Below are positions 15,433-25,071 of a stretch of 64,000 bases of DNA, piece after piece. The notes below the pieces were generated by a model. It saw only the letters and a program-made list of their open reading frames with translations, was not told where the DNA came from and did not search any database. The stretch lies in contig CAXBLT010000015.1 of the NCBI GenBank assembly GCA_963976795.1, positions 18,180 through 82,179 on the forward strand, written 5' to 3'. Position 1 is the first letter of the stretch, and each line of letters opens with the position of its first letter. Made by a program: the position numbers and the translations under genes. This DNA comes from UBA7359 sp963976795 (GTDB lineage: Bacteria; Pseudomonadota; Gammaproteobacteria; Eutrophobiales; Eutrophobiaceae).

Positions 15433-16029
15433 ATGAATACAAATAAAACAAAGCAAAACAGTGAAACGACTAATCAAAGGGTCTTGAGAGAACCGAATAT
15501 TACAGATGGCGTTGCTGTAAACCGTTTGATTTCTGATTGTCCGCCACTTGATAGCAATTCCACTTATTGCAATTTATTGCAATGCTCACATTTTGCCAAA
15601 ACGAGCTGCCTTCTTGAGCTAGATGGCGAGGTCGTTGGGTTCATTTCAGCCTATCTGCTGCCGGACAAGCCTAATACTTTATTTGTTTGGCAAGTCGCTA
15701 TCGCTAAGTCAGCCAGAAAACAAGGTTTTGCGAGGAAGATGTTGTCGAAAATTCTGCAACGCCCAATTTGCAGACACGTACGCTATCTGGAGACCACCAT
15801 AACAAAGAGTAATCAAGCTTCCTGGGGCATGTTTATCAAGTTTGCTGAAGAATTTAACTGTCGCTATTCACAATCTGAACAATTTTCCCGAGAGACACAT
15901 TTTGCCGGAGAGCATGATGATGAATTTTTATTGAGTATCGGCCCATTTAACTCCGGCGAGAAACAAACAAGCCCCGTCCACCCTTACATAGAACAGCTAT
16001 ACACAGAGGTTTTTAATGAAAATATTTAA
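15433..16029 (+). CDS. ectA: L-2,4-diaminobutyrate acetyltransferase EctA
   Basis: Acetylates diaminobutyrate at N-gamma, the second step of ectoine synthesis. A 198-residue GNAT-fold enzyme: VFVWQVAIAKSARKQGFARKM is the acetyl-CoA binding motif A, and YLETTITKSNQASWGMF the EctA-typical segment. It is the first gene of the operon and overlaps ectB by 14 bp. The cytoplasmic pathway makes the compatible solute ectoine under salt stress. Confidence 0.96.
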   Translation: MNTNKTKQNSETTNQRVLREPNITDGVAVNRLISDCPPLDSNSTYCNLLQCSHFAKTSCLLELDGEVVGFISAYLLPDKPNTLFVWQVAIAKSARKQGFARKMLSKILQRPICRHVRYLETTITKSNQASWGMFIKFAEEFNCRYSQSEQFSRETHFAGEHDDEFLLSIGPFNSGEKQTSPVHPYIEQLYTEVFNENI

Positions 16030-17323
16030 TGAAATTGAATCTGAAGTTCAATCATATGCTCGGGCGTTCCCGCGGGTCTTTCATAAAGCCCAACGTGAGT
16101 TTCTTTATGATGAAGACGGTAACGAGTACCTGGATTTTCTAGCAGGTGCCGGGACACTGAATTACGGACACAATAACCCGGTTTTTAAGGAAAAGTTACT
16201 TGAGTATATTCATGAGGACGGAATCACGCATGGACTCGACTTGCATACTAAGGCAAAGGGTGAGTTTATGGAGGCATTCAATGAGAAAATCCTCAAACCA
16301 CGTAACCTGAACTATGTGATGCAGTTTACCGGGCCAACCGGAACGAACGCCGTTGAAGCAGCATTGAAGCTGGCGCGTAACGTAACAGGCCGTGAAAATA
16401 TCGTGACCTTCACCAATGGCTTTCATGGTGTGAGCCTGGGCGCACTCGCCGCTACAGGAAATTCGCACCATAGAAATGCAGCAGGGGTAAGCCTGAGTGG
16501 TGCGAGCACCTTACCTTATGATGGTTATCTCGGTGATGAAATTGACACAACAGCCTATCTGGACAAAGTGCTTTCAGACTCCAGCAGTGGCGTAGATAAA
16601 CCGGCCGCTGTCATCGTCGAAACAGTTCAGGGCGAAGGCGGCATTAATGTTGCCAGCGTTCAATGGTTACAGCATCTGTCTGAAGTATGTCAGCGGCATG
16701 ACGTGTTATTAATCATTGACGATATCCAGGCTGGCTGCGGCCGAACTGGAACCTATTTCAGCTTTGAAGAAGCCGGGATAAAACCGGATATAGTAACGTT
16801 ATCAAAATCGCTGGGCGGTTATGGCTTGCCCTTTGCTGTTGTTCTGTTTCGTCCAGAATTGGATCAATGGAAACCCGGTGAGCACAACGGTACATTTCGG
16901 GGTAACAATTTTGCGTTCATAACTGCAAAGGCAGCAATTGATCACTATTGGTCTGACTCAAACTTCTCTATGGAAATAAAACGTAAAGGGGACTATGTCT
17001 CAATGCGACTGGATACCATCGTTAATCAATATGGTGAGGGCAACTTCACGACCCGCGGGCGTGGTATGTTTCGAGGAATTAACTGTGTTAACGGTGAGTT
17101 AGCAGAGAAGATAACTCGCAAATCTTTTCAAAAGGGACTCATTATAGAAACAAGTGGGGCTGATGATCAGGTCATCAAGCTTTTCTGTCCTTTGATCATC
17201 AGCGAGAAGAGCCTGACAAAAGGTATCGATATTCTTGAAGAGTCAATTCGCGAGGTTTGTGCCAAGGAAGAGATCTTCCCGGAAGAGATCGAGTATTTCG
17301 AACAACCGAGACTTGCCAGCTAG
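16016..17323 (+). CDS. ectB: Diaminobutyrate-2-oxoglutarate transaminase EctB
   Basis: Class III PLP aminotransferase making L-2,4-diaminobutyrate from aspartate semialdehyde and glutamate. The 435-residue protein has DFLAGAGTLNYGHN near the start, the cofactor-binding IDDIQAGCGRTG, and the PLP lysine in TLSKSLGGYGLP. Length is normal for EctB. It overlaps ectA and is followed by a 93-bp gap with an attenuator-like hairpin before ectC. Confidence 0.97.
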   Translation: MKIFNEIESEVQSYARAFPRVFHKAQREFLYDEDGNEYLDFLAGAGTLNYGHNNPVFKEKLLEYIHEDGITHGLDLHTKAKGEFMEAFNEKILKPRNLNYVMQFTGPTGTNAVEAALKLARNVTGRENIVTFTNGFHGVSLGALAATGNSHHRNAAGVSLSGASTLPYDGYLGDEIDTTAYLDKVLSDSSSGVDKPAAVIVETVQGEGGINVASVQWLQHLSEVCQRHDVLLIIDDIQAGCGRTGTYFSFEEAGIKPDIVTLSKSLGGYGLPFAVVLFRPELDQWKPGEHNGTFRGNNFAFITAKAAIDHYWSDSNFSMEIKRKGDYVSMRLDTIVNQYGEGNFTTRGRGMFRGINCVNGELAEKITRKSFQKGLIIETSGADDQVIKLFCPLIISEKSLTKGIDILEESIREVCAKEEIFPEEIEYFEQPRLAS

Positions 17324-17352
17324 TCGACTCCCTACAACGAATCAAAAACACT

Positions 17353-17384
17353 GGTAGCTTGGCTTGTCGTTAAGCTACCTTTTT
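17353..17384 (+). terminator. Terminator or attenuator between ectB and ectC
   Basis: GGTAGCTT (17353-17360) pairs perfectly with AAGCTACC (17372-17379), directly followed by TTTTT. This is a normal rho-independent shape, yet it lies inside the ect operon 30 bp after ectB, so it probably lets part of the transcription through or ectC has its own promoter. Confidence 0.7.
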
Positions 17385-17416
17385 ACTTATTAGACACATA
17401 ATACAAGAGTTAAAAA

Positions 17417-17821
17417 ATGATTGTGAGAACCTTACAAACAGAAGAACAAACAGAACGCCGGATCGTATCGCCAGATGGCAATTGGGAAAGCGTTAGACTC
17501 CTGTTAAAAGATGACAAGATGGGCTTTTCCTTTCACATTACGACGATCTATGCCGGGGCTGATTTTGAGATGCATTATAAAAACCATCTTGAGTCTGTCT
17601 ATTGCATTTCTGGGAGTGGTGAAGTGGAAACATTAGCTGATGGAAAAAAACATCCTATTTCGCCTGGGACAATCTATGTCCTCGACAAGCACGATGAACA
17701 CGTACTTCGGGCTAATAGTGAAATGAAAATGGCCTGTGTATTTAACCCGCCATTGAATGGCAAAGAAACACATGATGCTTCCGGTGCTTATCCGCTGGCA
17801 GCAGAAGCTGTCTCTAGTTAA
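17417..17821 (+). CDS. ectC: L-ectoine synthase EctC
   Basis: A cupin-fold enzyme that cyclises N-gamma-acetyldiaminobutyrate to ectoine. The 134-residue protein begins MIVRTLQTEEQTERRIVSPDGNW and has the metal-binding cupin motif HYKNHLESVYCISGSGEVE and DKHDEHVLRA. Typical length. It lies between ectB and ectD. Confidence 0.97.
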   Translation: MIVRTLQTEEQTERRIVSPDGNWESVRLLLKDDKMGFSFHITTIYAGADFEMHYKNHLESVYCISGSGEVETLADGKKHPISPGTIYVLDKHDEHVLRANSEMKMACVFNPPLNGKETHDASGAYPLAAEAVSS

Positions 17822-17853
17822 TTTTTTTCTATTGTTCTGAGAACACCCAAATT

Positions 17854-18786
17854 ATGAAAGCTGCAATTGATTACTATCCGTCGCGTACTGGTCAACAGGC
17901 ATCCTTGGGTGCACGCCAGGATGAAATTGTCTATAACACCAACAAAGAAGAGTCTCCCATCGCCTACGAACTCATCGAGCAATATCAGGAACAAGGATAC
18001 TTGCTATTGGACACGCTCTTTTCTGCGCAAGAGATAGAACATTTTCGAAAAGCGGCACAACGGATGCTGAAAGATGATCACTTAAAACAGCAGGCCGAGG
18101 TCATTACAGAACCGGAGAGTGGCGATATACGTTCGATCTTCAAAGTACATTCAATCAGTCCTGCGTTTAAAATGCTGGCCTCAGACCATCGTCTTGTCAG
18201 GCTGGCAGAATACATACTCAATGATCAGGTCTATATCCACCAGTCCCGACTGAACTTTAAACCCGGTTTTCGTGGCAAAGAATTTTATTGGCATTCCGAC
18301 TTTGAAACATGGCACGTAGAAGATGGTATGCCAAATATGCGCGCATTAAGTATGTCCATCACCCTCACAGAAAACCACGAACTGAACGGGCCTTTGATGC
18401 TCATCCCGGGCTCACATAAGGATTATGTAGTATGCGCGGGAGGTACACCGCCACGTCATTTTCAAAAGTCTTTGAAAAAACAGGAGTACGGCGTTCCCAG
18501 TGATGAGGCGCTTACTGAACTAATTTCTCGCAACGGCATTACAACAGTAACGGGGAAACCTGGGTCGGTGACTATATTCGATTGCAACACCATGCATGGT
18601 TCCAATGGGAATATAACGCCCTATCCTCGCTCAAACGTCTTTTTAGTTTATAACGCTATTAGCAACCGCGTCGTAGCGCCCTATTGCCAACATCCGCCAA
18701 GACCGGAGTACATCGCATCGCGCAAGACAATAACGCCGGTTACAGCTAAAAATCACAGGATTGAAGACTATGCGCATTGCAGATAA
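17854..18786 (+). CDS. ectD: Ectoine hydroxylase EctD
   Basis: Fe(II)/2-oxoglutarate dioxygenase that converts ectoine to 5-hydroxyectoine. The 310-residue protein has the iron ligands His147 and Asp149 in FYWHSDFETWH and His248 in NTMHGS, with the 2-oxoglutarate-binding Arg259 in TPYPRSN. The presence of ectD implies production of hydroxyectoine, associated with heat and desiccation tolerance. The stop overlaps the start of the following DksA-like gene by 17 bp. Confidence 0.96.
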   Translation: MKAAIDYYPSRTGQQASLGARQDEIVYNTNKEESPIAYELIEQYQEQGYLLLDTLFSAQEIEHFRKAAQRMLKDDHLKQQAEVITEPESGDIRSIFKVHSISPAFKMLASDHRLVRLAEYILNDQVYIHQSRLNFKPGFRGKEFYWHSDFETWHVEDGMPNMRALSMSITLTENHELNGPLMLIPGSHKDYVVCAGGTPPRHFQKSLKKQEYGVPSDEALTELISRNGITTVTGKPGSVTIFDCNTMHGSNGNITPYPRSNVFLVYNAISNRVVAPYCQHPPRPEYIASRKTITPVTAKNHRIEDYAHCR

Positions 18787-19114
18787 AGAATTAGTCGCCC
18801 ATACCATTACACGGCGTATTCGAAGGCTGGAGGTCATTCTACAACAGGACGAATTAATTGATGACGACCAATCCACGAAAGAGCTACAGGACGATGAATC
18901 AGCTCGGCTCGATAACCTTAATCAGCAGCCGGTCGATGATGCCTTATTAAACCTGGCTAGACTGGAATTAAGCGAACTTAAATATAATTTAGACCGACTA
19001 GAAAAAGAAGATGCCGGTGAATGTGAAGAATGCTCCTCTGAAATTCCGGTAAAACGTTTATTAGCAGTACCTACTACGCGTAAGTGTGTGAATTGTGCCG
19101 TGGAGACCGACTGA
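18770..19114 (+). CDS. TraR/DksA-family zinc-finger protein in the ectoine operon
   Basis: A 114-residue protein with an N-terminal alpha-helical part (many Asp/Glu) and a C-terminal DksA/TraR zinc finger, Cys85-x2-Cys88 and Cys106-x2-Cys109 (CEECSSEIPVKRLLAVPTTR). I choose ATG 18770 with AGGA about ten bases upstream; a TTG at 18761 is possible. It overlaps ectD at its start, and its stop overlaps the aspartate-kinase start (TGATG). DksA-like proteins bind RNA polymerase; a regulatory role in the salt response is inferred from position only. Confidence 0.82.
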   Translation: MRIADKELVAHTITRRIRRLEVILQQDELIDDDQSTKELQDDESARLDNLNQQPVDDALLNLARLELSELKYNLDRLEKEDAGECEECSSEIPVKRLLAVPTTRKCVNCAVETD

Positions 19115-20556
19115 TGAATCTGCATAGTGTAGAAAAAATCGGTGGAACCTCTATGTCTGATTACGCCGCCGTTCGAGATAACATTATTTTAAGACCAAAT
19201 AATGCAGAAACACTATATCAACGCGTGTTTGTCGTATCTGCATATAGTGGCATTACTGATCAACTGTTAGAACATAAGAAAACAGGACAACCAGGGGTTT
19301 ATGCTTTATTTGCCAACGGCGTAAACGACGCCAGCTGGCGTGATGCCCTCGATCTTCTAAAAGAACAAATGTTGGGTATCAATACATCTTTGTTTACAGA
19401 AGAAAGCTTATTGAAACAGGCTAATGAATTTATTGTTGAACGTTTAGACGAAGCGGAACAATGCCTCCGTGATTTACACCACCTGTGTCAGCATGGGCAT
19501 TTTGCTTTGGATATTCATCTACAGACGGTAAGAGAGATGTTGGCCAGTATTGGCGAAGCACATAGCGCCTGGAACATGACGCATTTGCTACAACAAGAAG
19601 GCATAAACGCCTGCTTTGTAGACTTGACTGGCTGGAAGTCAAAGAGTCATACCTCGTTGGATCAACGTATACAAACCGCATTCAATCACCTGGATCTCAA
19701 ACAACAGTTACCCATTGTGACCGGTTACAGCCACAGCGAAGCAGGGCTGATGTCGAGTTACGATAGGGGTTATAGTGAAATGACCTTTAGCCGTATTGCG
19801 GTATTAACAAAAGCGCACGAAGCCATTATCCATAAAGAGTTTCATTTATGTAGCGCTGACCCAGCACTAATCGGAAATGACAATGCCGTACCGATAGGTC
19901 GTACCAACTATGATGTAGCCGATCAGTTAGCTAATCTTGGTATGGCAGCAATTCACCCGAAGGCGGCCAAAGGCTTGAGACAACATAATATTTCGCTCAG
20001 GGTTAAAAACACCTTCGAACCGGATCATGCCGGGACACTGATCACCAGTGATTACATTAGTCGCGAACCCTGTGTAGAAATTATCGCCGGTTGTACGGGA
20101 GTCTATGCCATCGAAGTTTTCGATCAGAACATGACATCCAACATTGAATATTATGATCAGGAAATCCTACATATCATCCAGCGTTTTAAAGGTCATGTCA
20201 TATCGAAAGATATCAACGCTAATACCATTACCCATTATCTGAAAACGAATTTAAAAACCATCAAACGTATCCGGCGTGTACTCGAAGAAAAATTTGTTGA
20301 AGCAGAAGTGAATCAACAAGAGGTCGCGATAGTTTCAGCCATAGGTAGTGATATGCAAGTACCCGGCATTCTGGCAAAAACAGTTTCTGCCCTGGCTGAT
20401 AATAATATCAGTGCACTGGCTGTCCACCAATCTATGCGGCAAGTCGACATGCAATTCATCGTCAAAGAGACAGACTATATCAATGCGGTAAAGAGTCTTC
20501 ACTCATGCCTGGTAGAGATTTACGATCATGGCAAGGCCATTTGTCTTGCCTCTTGA
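19114..20556 (+). CDS. ask: Aspartate kinase of the ectoine type (Ask_Ect)
   Basis: Phosphorylates aspartate to feed the aspartate semialdehyde used by EctB. The ectoine-associated isoform is less inhibited by pathway end products. The 480-residue protein opens MNLHSVEKIGGTSMSDY (the kinase KxGGTSM motif) and ends with two ACT-like regions (EVAIVSAIGSDMQVPGI, then a second one near 440). I choose ATG 19114, which overlaps the DksA-like stop; an upstream GTG lies inside that gene. The order ectD-dksA-like-ask suggests translational coupling. Confidence 0.93.
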   Translation: MNLHSVEKIGGTSMSDYAAVRDNIILRPNNAETLYQRVFVVSAYSGITDQLLEHKKTGQPGVYALFANGVNDASWRDALDLLKEQMLGINTSLFTEESLLKQANEFIVERLDEAEQCLRDLHHLCQHGHFALDIHLQTVREMLASIGEAHSAWNMTHLLQQEGINACFVDLTGWKSKSHTSLDQRIQTAFNHLDLKQQLPIVTGYSHSEAGLMSSYDRGYSEMTFSRIAVLTKAHEAIIHKEFHLCSADPALIGNDNAVPIGRTNYDVADQLANLGMAAIHPKAAKGLRQHNISLRVKNTFEPDHAGTLITSDYISREPCVEIIAGCTGVYAIEVFDQNMTSNIEYYDQEILHIIQRFKGHVISKDINANTITHYLKTNLKTIKRIRRVLEEKFVEAEVNQQEVAIVSAIGSDMQVPGILAKTVSALADNNISALAVHQSMRQVDMQFIVKETDYINAVKSLHSCLVEIYDHGKAICLAS

Positions 20557-20664
20557 TGGACCAAAACGATCAGAAACAGTGTGCTGAAACTGCCTTATTA
20601 CCAAGAAGGTTATCGTGCGTGTATCAGTAACAGACACCGTCGCATAGCCGGTGTTGCACGGTAG

Positions 20665-22092
20665 ATGATTTTTAGTTTCTTATTTTTTCTTCTACTCTTC
20701 GTCCTGGTAGGTGTAAGTTCTTACCTGCTTAGTAATCGAACTCGGCAAGATTACTACCTGGCCAGCCACACAATGCCCGCATGGTTGGTTGGGCTTTCTG
20801 CTGTCGCTACCAACAACAGTGGATATATGTTCATCGGTGTGATTGGTTATACCTATACCACCGGCCTCTCCTCTATCTGGTTGATGTTTGGTTGGATTAT
20901 CGGTGATTTTCTGATGTCTACATTCGTTCATGCGCAAGTACGCGATGTCGCAGCAAAAACCAATGAAGACAGTTACGCAGGCCTGCTTAGTCATTGGGGA
21001 GGCACGCAGTTCCAATTATTTCAACGCGTAGCCGCGATGATTTCATTGATCTTTCTAATGGCATATGCCGGAGCACAATTTGTCGCTGGCGGCAAAGCGT
21101 TACGCGTTCTACTTGATTGGCCTACCTATGGTGGTGCAGTCATCAGTGCTTTCCTGGTGATGGTCTATTGCTTTGCCGGGGGCATTCGCGCATCCATATG
21201 GACTGATGCTGCTCAATCTATGGTTATGATAATCTCCATGGCACTATTGCTAGTAGTAGCAACCACTTCATTAGGAGGGGTTCAATCAACAATAGTACAA
21301 ATGCAGGCTGTTAATGGTTTTCTTGATTGGTTTCCACGAGATGACTCGTTGGTTTTTCCGGGGCTGGCTGGCGCATTCTTATTCGCATTTGGTTGGATGT
21401 TTGCGGGCATGTCTGTCATCGGGCAACCCCATATCATGGTTCGGTTTATGACCTTAAGTTCGAACCATAAGATGGCGCATGCCAGGTTATGGTACTACAC
21501 TTGGTTTACGCTTTTCTACATCATCACAACTTGTGTTGGCATGCTCTCCAGAGTTTATTTATCAGATATAGGAAGCTTCGATGCTGAACTGGCACTACCT
21601 ACAATGGCACTCCAATTATTTCCTCCCGTGCTGGTTGGGCTAATGCTAGCGGGTATGTTTGCCGCCACCATGTCGACTGCCGACTCTCTAGTATTAAGCT
21701 GTTCGGCATCGCTTACCCATGATCTATTTCCTGGTAGGAAAGAAAAAACCTGGGTTTTAAAACTGGCGACCGTCGCCATCACCTTATTATCTTTAAGTTG
21801 GGCTTTGCTTAATGAGCAAAGTGTCTTCAATCTAGTTATCATGGCTTGGTCAACATTAGCCAGTGCTTTTGCCCCTGTCCTGATTGTACTTGCCCTTAAT
21901 GGCAGGCCGTCTCAAAAAACGATTTTGACCATGATGTTTAGTGGAATATTCGTCGCATTAACATGGCGTTGGCTTGGTTTGCATGTCAAAGTATATGAAG
22001 GGATGCCCGGCATGTTAATGGGTCTGTTAATTTTCTGCGTCAGTCATGTGTTTAGTACGCAGCAAACCAAGTTGGCAAAAACAAAGTCATAA
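20665..22092 (+). CDS. Sodium:solute symporter (SSS family)
   Basis: A 475-residue membrane protein with about 12-13 hydrophobic helices, starting at the membrane and containing YYLASHTMPAWLVGLSAVATNNSGYMFIG, typical of the PutP/SSS family. Substrate cannot be read from sequence; proline, betaine or ectoine uptake would suit its place 108 bp behind the ectoine kinase. It may be read with the ectoine operon or have its own promoter. Confidence 0.85.
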   Translation: MIFSFLFFLLLFVLVGVSSYLLSNRTRQDYYLASHTMPAWLVGLSAVATNNSGYMFIGVIGYTYTTGLSSIWLMFGWIIGDFLMSTFVHAQVRDVAAKTNEDSYAGLLSHWGGTQFQLFQRVAAMISLIFLMAYAGAQFVAGGKALRVLLDWPTYGGAVISAFLVMVYCFAGGIRASIWTDAAQSMVMIISMALLLVVATTSLGGVQSTIVQMQAVNGFLDWFPRDDSLVFPGLAGAFLFAFGWMFAGMSVIGQPHIMVRFMTLSSNHKMAHARLWYYTWFTLFYIITTCVGMLSRVYLSDIGSFDAELALPTMALQLFPPVLVGLMLAGMFAATMSTADSLVLSCSASLTHDLFPGRKEKTWVLKLATVAITLLSLSWALLNEQSVFNLVIMAWSTLASAFAPVLIVLALNGRPSQKTILTMMFSGIFVALTWRWLGLHVKVYEGMPGMLMGLLIFCVSHVFSTQQTKLAKTKS

Positions 22093-22185
22093 GACACCGG
22101 CTATGCAAACAGGCTTTCTCAATGAAAATATCACCAACGTTCATCTACACTTCCTTACCTACTTTCGTAAAGGATAATATTGTCT

Positions 22186-23583
22186 ATGAATGATTTACCC
22201 ACCGAAGAGAACCCAAATGAAGGTCAGGATGACTTAAACATTACCAAAAAACTGGAACAAGGGTTTAATCAGATCCTGCATCCCTTCCAATCGTTTATTC
22301 AGGATGAAATCACCGGCAGCGTTTTGTTACTCATCTGCACCATCGCTGCATTAGTCTTGGCCAATTCCGATTATGCACAAGCATATCAAGCATTGATACA
22401 CACGAAAATCGGCTTGTTTGCAGGAGATTGGCGTTTCGAAAAAAGTGTACACCACTGGATCAATGACGGGCTGATGTCACTATTTTTTTTCGTATTGGGT
22501 TTAGAAATAAAACGTGAGTTTCTTGTAGGTGAGTTAAAAAACCCGGCACAATCAATCACCGTGATTGCCTCCGCATTAGGTGGTATGTGTGTGCCTGCCC
22601 TCGTTTATTACGGATTCAACGCCGGATCAATCGGCGTGTCAGGGTGGGGAATCCCCATGGCAACCGACACGGCATTTGCTATAGGGGTCTTGGCGTTACT
22701 ACGCAAGCATGTACCACCAGCGTTAACTACTTTCCTAGTGGCGCTCGCTATCATTGACGATATTGGGGCCATACTCGTGATTGCCCTGTTTTATACAGAC
22801 ATGATTTCGACAGCACATATATTGTTAACCTTCAGCATCATTATGCTTTTGTTTATCTGCAACCTTATCGGCATCAGAAGACCATCCTTTTATTTAAGTA
22901 TCGGAATCATTGCCTGGCTGACAGCATTGGGATCGGGCGTGCATGCCAGTATCATCGGTATCCTGGTAGCAATAACGGTTCCCGCACGTCCCGTACACAG
23001 CCCTTCCTGGTTGTTAAAACAGACGCGAAAACTCACGCGTGTTATCCGTGAACGCGAAGTTAAAAAAGCAGATGATGAAACGATACTCGCGGATGATAAG
23101 CAACATAACGCAGCGGAACTGTTACGTGAACGAGCCGAGCAAGCGACCACTCCACTGCGTCGTTGGGAACACGCATTGCAACGACCGGTTGTCCTCTTCG
23201 TCCTGCCAATATTTGCTCTGGCTAATGCGGGTATTCCATTTGAGATGTCCACCTTAGTATCGCAATTAGCAAACCCGGTTTCACTGGGCGTCATTATGGG
23301 TTTACTCCTTGGTAAAGGATTGGGGATCACTATGTTTGGTTGGCTTGCTGTGCGTAGCGGCCTTGGTCGCTTACCCACAGGGATGACACTTCAACATATC
23401 CCGGGGATCGCCTTGCTTGGAGGTATCGGATTTACCATGTCGACTTTCATCGCTACTCTGGGTTTTGCACAGGATCCACAACTGCTCTTAATTGCCAAAA
23501 CAGGTATTTTAGTAGGTTCTTTAATGTCCGGCGTGGCGGGTTACATCTGGCTACGGTTCTATTGTAGAAAGCCCGGGGCATAA
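22186..23583 (+). CDS. nhaA: Na+/H+ antiporter NhaA
   Basis: Exports sodium in exchange for protons and controls pH and salt balance. The 465-residue protein has the paired aspartates of the ion site in LAIIDDIGAILVIALFYT and the motif GGMCVPALVYYGFN. It is longer than E. coli NhaA (388 residues) because of a hydrophilic stretch around residues 285-325 and a polar N-terminus of about 40 residues, both seen in other marine NhaA proteins. Start choice: ATG 22186 or TTG 22180; AAGGA at 22170-22174 fits either. Confidence 0.94.
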   Translation: MNDLPTEENPNEGQDDLNITKKLEQGFNQILHPFQSFIQDEITGSVLLLICTIAALVLANSDYAQAYQALIHTKIGLFAGDWRFEKSVHHWINDGLMSLFFFVLGLEIKREFLVGELKNPAQSITVIASALGGMCVPALVYYGFNAGSIGVSGWGIPMATDTAFAIGVLALLRKHVPPALTTFLVALAIIDDIGAILVIALFYTDMISTAHILLTFSIIMLLFICNLIGIRRPSFYLSIGIIAWLTALGSGVHASIIGILVAITVPARPVHSPSWLLKQTRKLTRVIREREVKKADDETILADDKQHNAAELLRERAEQATTPLRRWEHALQRPVVLFVLPIFALANAGIPFEMSTLVSQLANPVSLGVIMGLLLGKGLGITMFGWLAVRSGLGRLPTGMTLQHIPGIALLGGIGFTMSTFIATLGFAQDPQLLLIAKTGILVGSLMSGVAGYIWLRFYCRKPGA

Positions 23584-23587
23584 GCTG

Positions 23588-23642
23588 CGAAGTTTCAAAC
23601 TACAAGCTGTTTAAAACAGCTTTAATATAAATTGAAACTTCG
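23588..23642 (+). terminator. Nested inverted repeats after nhaA
   Basis: An outer 11-bp inverted repeat (CGAAGTTTCAA at 23588-23598 with its complement at 23632-23642) encloses an inner 9-bp hairpin (AAGCTGTTT/AAACAGCTT, 23604-23622) followed by T-rich sequence. It begins five bases after the nhaA stop and probably ends transcription of the osmoadaptation block. Confidence 0.6.
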
Positions 23643-23727
23643 TAATGTAAACTTAAATTTTAAATTATATTATTGTCCTAATAAGATCATAATTCATTAA
23701 CAAAGTATTCTTAAATCAACTGACACA

Positions 23728-24963
23728 ATGCAAACAATCTTGATTAGCATCACCAGCTTATTAGTTGGTATAAGTATATTATTGCTCGGCCATGGGCTGA
23801 CCAACACCCTGCTGACATTACGGGCGGCCACAGAAAACTATCCGGATAGTCAAATCGGGTTGATAATGTCATCTTACTTTGTCGGCTATATCTTAGGCAG
23901 TCTTTATTGCCCAGGCTTAATCAACCGTATTGGGCATATTCGTGTGTTTGCGGTTGCAGCTGCAATCTGCGGAAGCATCGTTATTGCGCAGGGCCTATGG
24001 GTAAACCCTGTCTTTTGGATACTAGCACGCATGATCTATGGTGTGTGCATTGTTGCTTTCTACTTCGTGGTCGAAAGCTGGCTCAACACCCGAGTAGATA
24101 ATACTTATCGCGGTCGCATCTTCGCGGTCTATATGGTGGTTAACCTTTTGGCAATGGCAGCAGGTCAACAGTTGTTATTGGTTGGTGACATACGGCAACT
24201 GGAATTGTTCGCCATCGCAGCAGCATTGTTTAGCCTAAGTTTGGTGCCAATAGCATTGACACGAATGTCACAACCAGAACCCGTTGAAAAACCAAAAATT
24301 GATATCAAACATTTATATGAAGTCTCCCCTATTGGTTTTGCAGGATGTTTTGCCGCTGGGTTGGCCGGTAGTGCGTTCTGGACAATGAGCCCCCTGTTTG
24401 CTTATCAAGCGGGTCTAACGACATCAGCCGTTGCCGCTTTTATGAGTGCGACGATTATTGGTGGAGCCTTACTACAATGGCCTGTAGGACTGTACTCTGA
24501 TAAACATGATCGACGTAAAATATTAGCGATTATTAGTTTTGCGGCAACTTTATTTGCCATAATTTCAGCCTTTACAAACCAGTTCTCTATGCCAATCATG
24601 TTGACGGTTATGTTTTTCTATGGCGGTTTGTACTTTGCTGTTTATCCACTGAGTGTGGCATTGACTAATGATCAGGCAAAAGAGGGTGACTTTGTTAATC
24701 TTACCGGTAGTTTGTTATTAGTGTATGGAGTGGGCTCAACCATCGGACCGTTACTTGCTGGTTTGTTAATACAATTATTAGGCCCCTATAGCTTGCCGTC
24801 ATTCTATGCGGTATGTTGGCTACTGCTTGGGTTGTTTGTGATTTACCATATTAAACAATCAGGTGCTATTCCAATAGATGATAGTAATAATTTCACGCCG
24901 ATGATACGTACCTCACAGGCAGCATTGCAAACTCAGTCTGAAACAGAATCGGAGTCCGTCTAA
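23728..24963 (+). CDS. MFS transporter (YcaD-like)
   Basis: A 411-residue major facilitator with 12 predicted helices; the loop between helices 2 and 3 reads GLINRIGHIRVF, and that between 8 and 9 YSDKHDRRKIL, both MFS signature loops. It resembles the YcaD group of unknown substrate. It stands alone behind the nhaA terminator and has a short acidic/serine-rich tail (SETESESV). Confidence 0.8.
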   Translation: MQTILISITSLLVGISILLLGHGLTNTLLTLRAATENYPDSQIGLIMSSYFVGYILGSLYCPGLINRIGHIRVFAVAAAICGSIVIAQGLWVNPVFWILARMIYGVCIVAFYFVVESWLNTRVDNTYRGRIFAVYMVVNLLAMAAGQQLLLVGDIRQLELFAIAAALFSLSLVPIALTRMSQPEPVEKPKIDIKHLYEVSPIGFAGCFAAGLAGSAFWTMSPLFAYQAGLTTSAVAAFMSATIIGGALLQWPVGLYSDKHDRRKILAIISFAATLFAIISAFTNQFSMPIMLTVMFFYGGLYFAVYPLSVALTNDQAKEGDFVNLTGSLLLVYGVGSTIGPLLAGLLIQLLGPYSLPSFYAVCWLLLGLFVIYHIKQSGAIPIDDSNNFTPMIRTSQAALQTQSETESESV

Positions 24964-25071
24964 AGAGTTTATTATCAAAAGAAAAAAGAGTGACTATTGG
25001 GATCTGCTCTGCAGCGATGCGCATATTAATAACGACTTTATTCAATATCACATGTAGTCGTATCGCACTAT

